Origin: Bradyrhizobium sp.
GTDB lineage: Bacteria; Pseudomonadota; Alphaproteobacteria; Rhizobiales; Beijerinckiaceae
NCBI GenBank assembly: GCA_004799435.1
Contig: SSMV01000179.1
Location: 1-47,021, forward strand
DNA: 47,021 nt
Reading direction: 5' to 3'
Shown here: one piece after another, positions 44,477 to 47,021 of the stretch
Layout of the letters: each line of letters opens with the position of its first letter
How positions within the stretch are numbered: the stretch's first letter is position 1
Program-made: the position numbers and the translations under genes
The notes under the pieces: generated by a model
What the model was told of the DNA's origin: nothing
Seen by the model: only the letters and a program-made list of their open reading frames with translations
The model's database searches: none

Positions 44477-45430
44477 GTGAAGCCCGTCACCACGCGATTT
44501 CGCGCCTATCAGCTCGGCTGCGCCGGCTCCTCGTTCTCGCACTTCGCGGACGGCCACTTCACGCTGATCGAGGCGAGGCTGAACGACACCAACCTCCCGT
44601 CGGTCGCGAACGAAATGGCGACTTGCGGCATGGAAACCATCAGTCGGCTGCACATTACAAGTTGGGATACCGATCACTGCTCGCCCAACGAGCTGCCGGT
44701 GCTCCTCGAGACGCTGCAGCCGGCTACGATCGAGTGTCCGGGCTACGAACCGTCCTCTGACAGCGGCAAGGATTGCCGTCGGATCATCCAGCGTTATGAA
44801 GCGGCAAAGCGCACGTCGAACCGTGCGGTCAATCTGCAATTCATAACGCCTGAATATATCGCAGGTTTGGACATTGCGGAAACGCTGGCGTTCAAAAACG
44901 TCCTCTACCACCCGCGCTGGATCGACCCGGATTGCGCGAACAACAACTCCACGGTGGAGCTTTTCCGCGAGGGGAGCTTCAACGTCCTCAGTCTCGGCGA
45001 TGTCGAAAGCGATAACCTATCGGCGCGGCTGAGAAGGGATAAATATCTTCGCCGCGAGGTCGACGTGATGATCCTTGCACATCACGGCGCAGACAATGGT
45101 TTTACGAACAGGCAACTTCTTGAACATCTTGAGCCGAAATTGGCGATTTGCTCCTCGGATCACGATAACCAGTATGATCATCCGGCAGACGAAATCCGGA
45201 AATTGCTTTATGAGCAGGGCGTGAAGTTGATGACGACCAAGACTGGGGATGTCGTCATCCGATCGATCGGCGACCACACCGGGGCGTTCCGCGCGACAAA
45301 CCTCATAGCAGGATCGACCAAGGTGTCGTCCGAATACGACTTCACTTCAAAAAAAGCAAAGCTCCTGTCGTACAACGCTGACACTATCCGACAACTGTAC
45401 TCGTCTACGCCTGCTTATCGGAGACTTTAA
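44477..45430 (+). CDS. metallo-beta-lactamase fold hydrolase (ComEC-like)
   Basis: 317 aa from GTG 44477. The metal site is HITSWDTDHCSP (59-70, an H-x-x-S-x-D-x-D-H variant), followed by FREGSFNVLSLGDVESDNLS, VDVMILAHHGADNGF and LAICSSDHDNQYDHPADEIR, all as in the MBL domain of ComEC/Rec2-type proteins, which cut DNA during uptake. No membrane segments are present, so this is a soluble, stand-alone version. The gene is richer in A/T than the chromosome and lies on an integrative-element border, facing a patatin gene. Such MBL proteins occur in defence islands; a nuclease role is likely but the target is unknown. Confidence 0.75.
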   Translation: MKPVTTRFRAYQLGCAGSSFSHFADGHFTLIEARLNDTNLPSVANEMATCGMETISRLHITSWDTDHCSPNELPVLLETLQPATIECPGYEPSSDSGKDCRRIIQRYEAAKRTSNRAVNLQFITPEYIAGLDIAETLAFKNVLYHPRWIDPDCANNNSTVELFREGSFNVLSLGDVESDNLSARLRRDKYLRREVDVMILAHHGADNGFTNRQLLEHLEPKLAICSSDHDNQYDHPADEIRKLLYEQGVKLMTTKTGDVVIRSIGDHTGAFRATNLIAGSTKVSSEYDFTSKKAKLLSYNADTIRQLYSSTPAYRRL

Positions 45431-45458
45431 GCGCGCAGCTCGAAGCATGGCTCCAAGA

Positions 45459-46607
45459 TCAAGCGGCATGCCATGCGAACGACTTCGGAAAGCGGTCGGG
45501 AGAGTGTGTTGTGAGGATGGCGTCGGCGACCTCATAGCCGTGACGACAAATTCGGTCGAAAGCGTCTTCCGAAATGGCGGCAAGATCGGTCGGATGGGTG
45601 AGCGCGAGCACCACATCGCTGTCCGCCTGAAACGCGTCGTAGGTCTCGGGGGCCCGCAAACGCCCTGCTTTCATGTCGACGTCGCGTACTGAATTTCCCA
45701 TGCGGAGCAACGCACCACTCACGCTTCCATTAGTCAGCGACGCCATAAACATCCGTGTCCTGAGTGACCTAATCTGGTCGCTGCAGATGTCAAAGAGTCG
45801 CGGAGAAGCCAAGTGTCCCTTTGCCAAAGCCGTCAGCGGAGATTCTTGCGTATCGGATAGTGGACCCGAGGCGTCGCTGCAGATGAGGAAGTCGCAGCCC
45901 AGCAGACCTTGCTGCGGCTTATATAGGCTTTCGAGCCCTAGATTTTCATACGCGCCGCCGTCCCAAAGACGCACGGAAGTTCTCGGAGGAGAGCGCTTTT
46001 CTATCGGCCGACGAGTCGCAGGATCGGTTCTGTACCATCCTTCGGCCGGGAGTTGCAGAATTAGCGCGCCGATAGCGTAAGGAACTGCGGCCGACGCTGC
46101 TGCGGCCTCAGCCAATCGGAAAGGCGGGTCATAGTGGCGGCCGAACTGCCAATCACCCATCTCACGTTTGCCAAACCGCCAGTTCTTGCCGGTCTCAAAA
46201 CATGTGGCGTTGATCCACCAAACTGGCCGGTCTGGAAGGTCTCTGATCGCGCCATCGACGCCCCAACGCTCTGCAAGGAATTCGGCGAGCACCCGAGCGC
46301 GTTCGGTTAGCAGCTTATGATTGAAACGGCAGAGACCTCTCCAGCCAATTGCCCTGAGACTAAACAAATCCGTGGACGTAAGGAGACGCCGCAACTCGAA
46401 GAAGAGGTTTGCGCGATACGCGGCCGAACTCGGCCATTGCATTTTGGCGCGGGAAAAGATCGCGGCGGCGACCAAACTTCCACCGGAAACGGTCGAGAGC
46501 TGACTGACCGCCTCAAGCAGATTTTCGTCAGCGAGCCGTCGCAGTACCCCCAAGTGGAACGCGGCGGCGCGAATTCCTCCACCCGAAAGGCTAAGCCCTA
46601 TTTCCAT
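45459..46607 (-). CDS. patatin-like phospholipase, island-borne
   Basis: 382 aa. Motifs: oxyanion loop SLSGGGIRAAAFHLGVLRRL (6-25), nucleophile elbow STVSGGSL (38-45; Ser41 expected) and the Asp in RLWDGGAYENLGLESLY. The VSGGS elbow separates it from RssA-like patatins and resembles lipases used as effectors in defence systems (CapV-like in general fold only). No signal peptide or membrane segment. It is convergent with the MBL gene (28 bases between stops) and 105 bases from the tRNA-Trp fragment. No cyclase or sensor gene is seen next to it in this window. It probably degrades phospholipids when activated; the trigger is unknown. Confidence 0.78.
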   Translation of the reverse strand: MEIGLSLSGGGIRAAAFHLGVLRRLADENLLEAVSQLSTVSGGSLVAAAIFSRAKMQWPSSAAYRANLFFELRRLLTSTDLFSLRAIGWRGLCRFNHKLLTERARVLAEFLAERWGVDGAIRDLPDRPVWWINATCFETGKNWRFGKREMGDWQFGRHYDPPFRLAEAAAASAAVPYAIGALILQLPAEGWYRTDPATRRPIEKRSPPRTSVRLWDGGAYENLGLESLYKPQQGLLGCDFLICSDASGPLSDTQESPLTALAKGHLASPRLFDICSDQIRSLRTRMFMASLTNGSVSGALLRMGNSVRDVDMKAGRLRAPETYDAFQADSDVVLALTHPTDLAAISEDAFDRICRHGYEVADAILTTHSPDRFPKSFAWHAA

Positions 46608-46711
46608 TCGGCGAAACTCCCCGTCTCGCTTTGGACAATATCGACATCGACAGTCGCGCGGCGGCCAGAGTCAGCAATAGGGTGGTTTGCTTAGGAGTGT
46701 CGGTCAGGAGC

Positions 46712-46762
46712 TGGCAGGAGAGGAGGGACTCGAACCCCCAACCCCCGGTTTTGGAGACCGAG
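46712..46762 (-). other. 3' fragment of tRNA-Trp, element attachment site
   Basis: On the minus strand this encodes the 3' part of tRNA-Trp: the anticodon stem and loop (loop CUCCAAA, anticodon CCA; stem strands 46757-46761 and 46745-46749), a 5-base variable loop, the T arm (GGGGG-UUCGAGU-CCCUC), the 3' acceptor strand (CUCUCCU), G and CCA. The D arm and 5' acceptor strand are absent; sequence to the right does not pair with the acceptor. This is the expected scar of integration into tRNA-Trp, with the intact copy outside the window. Confidence 0.8.
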
Positions 46763-46889
46763 TTTTTCACTTTTCCATAGCGACCGTAGCGCAACACTAT
46801 CCCTGCAAGCACCATGTTTCTCTTGCCTCACGCGCTGCATAGTGCTACGTGGCATCCATGCTACCCCAGCCCTCTGGAGTGCCAAAGCG

Positions 46890-47021
46890 GTGCCACAGAT
46901 TTCACTTTCCGATGCTCACCTGCGGTCTTTCAAACCTCCGCTGAAAGGCACTGTCGACTTTTGGGATACCGCCCTGCCCGGCTTTGGTTGCCGCGTCTCA
47001 CAGGGCGGAGCCAAGACCTTT
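46890..47021 (+). CDS. tyrosine-type integrase (partial, N-terminal)
   Basis: Begins at GTG 46890 and runs off the window; 44 residues are visible (ISLSDAHLRSFKPPLKGTVD, then FWDTALPGFGCRVSQGGAKT). The LPGFGCRVSQGG-type reading is the arm-DNA-binding (DUF4102) domain of P4-like integrases. It lies 128 bases from the tRNA-Trp fragment and reads away from it. The spacer has an imperfect inverted repeat (GTAGCGCAACACTAT at 46786-46800, ATAGTGCTAC at 46839-46848) that could be arm sites. The catalytic domain is not in view. Confidence 0.8.
   Translation, partial: MPQISLSDAHLRSFKPPLKGTVDFWDTALPGFGCRVSQGGAKTF

Noticed and set aside
46712-46850. A complete tRNA-Trp gene
   Set aside because: The anticodon arm and 3' half are fine, but no D arm or 5' acceptor strand complementary to the 3' strand is present to the right.
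1-47021. CRISPR array
   Set aside because: No regularly spaced identical repeats were seen anywhere in the window.

Overview
The window reads as a high-GC alphaproteobacterial chromosome, most likely order Hyphomicrobiales (Rhizobiales). The indicators are a circularly permuted two-piece tmRNA gene, an alpha-type SspB adaptor, a DUF4169 plus ribbon-helix-helix gene pair, an LsrB/VtlR-like LysR gene beside trxB, and an Omp25-type outer membrane protein. A methanotroph or Beijerinckiaceae-like host is possible, but nothing here proves the genus.

Left end (1-7237): a decayed, GTA-like or siphophage-like prophage on the + strand. It has a portal protein with an unusual C-terminal extension, a small A/T-richer gene that may be its immunity partner, a tail tube protein, a tail assembly chaperone pair (G and G-T) joined by a canonical -1 frameshift heptamer, a short tape-measure protein, a DUF2460 protein, a broken DUF2163 gene and a small membrane-anchored coiled-coil protein. 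No protease, capsid or head-completion gene lies between portal and tail tube.

Core (7.2-44.0 kb): ordinary chromosomal genes. They include ybgC (-), fmt (+), purD with an RssA-like patatin (-), a MarR regulator, a CreA-like protein, cysS with a GNAT gene and a citramalate synthase gene (+), and a Tat-exported phosphoesterase, cytochrome c, ECF sigma and anti-sigma cluster (+). Next come ssrA with sspB and the DUF4169/RHH pair, a large AsmA protein (-), an FMN glutamate-synthase-like protein, an epimerase, a GNAT and a NUDIX gene (-), then a phosphoesterase, psuG-psuK and pirin (+). A GT4 glycosyltransferase, an ABHD10-like hydrolase, a YgjP-type metalloprotease, an aminotransferase, a solute-binding protein, an EamA transporter, an Omp25-like porin with a strong terminator, gst, trxB, the LysR gene and nusG/secE complete this part.

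Right end (44.2-47.0 kb): an accessory region upstream of secE. It holds a ComEC-like metallo-beta-lactamase gene and a second, unrelated patatin-like phospholipase gene facing each other. Beyond them lie a 3' fragment of tRNA-Trp (anticodon stem to CCA) and the start of a tyrosine integrase. This is the left border of an integrative element in tRNA-Trp; the intact tRNA should lie to the right of the window.

The best candidates for something new are the portal C-terminal tail with its downstream gene (a possible phage-borne toxin and immunity pair) and the MBL/patatin pair at the island edge. Functional links worth noting are ssrA beside sspB (tagging and delivery of tagged proteins to ClpXP), psuG with psuK (pseudouridine salvage), ECF sigma with its anti-sigma, and secE with nusG under one promoter.
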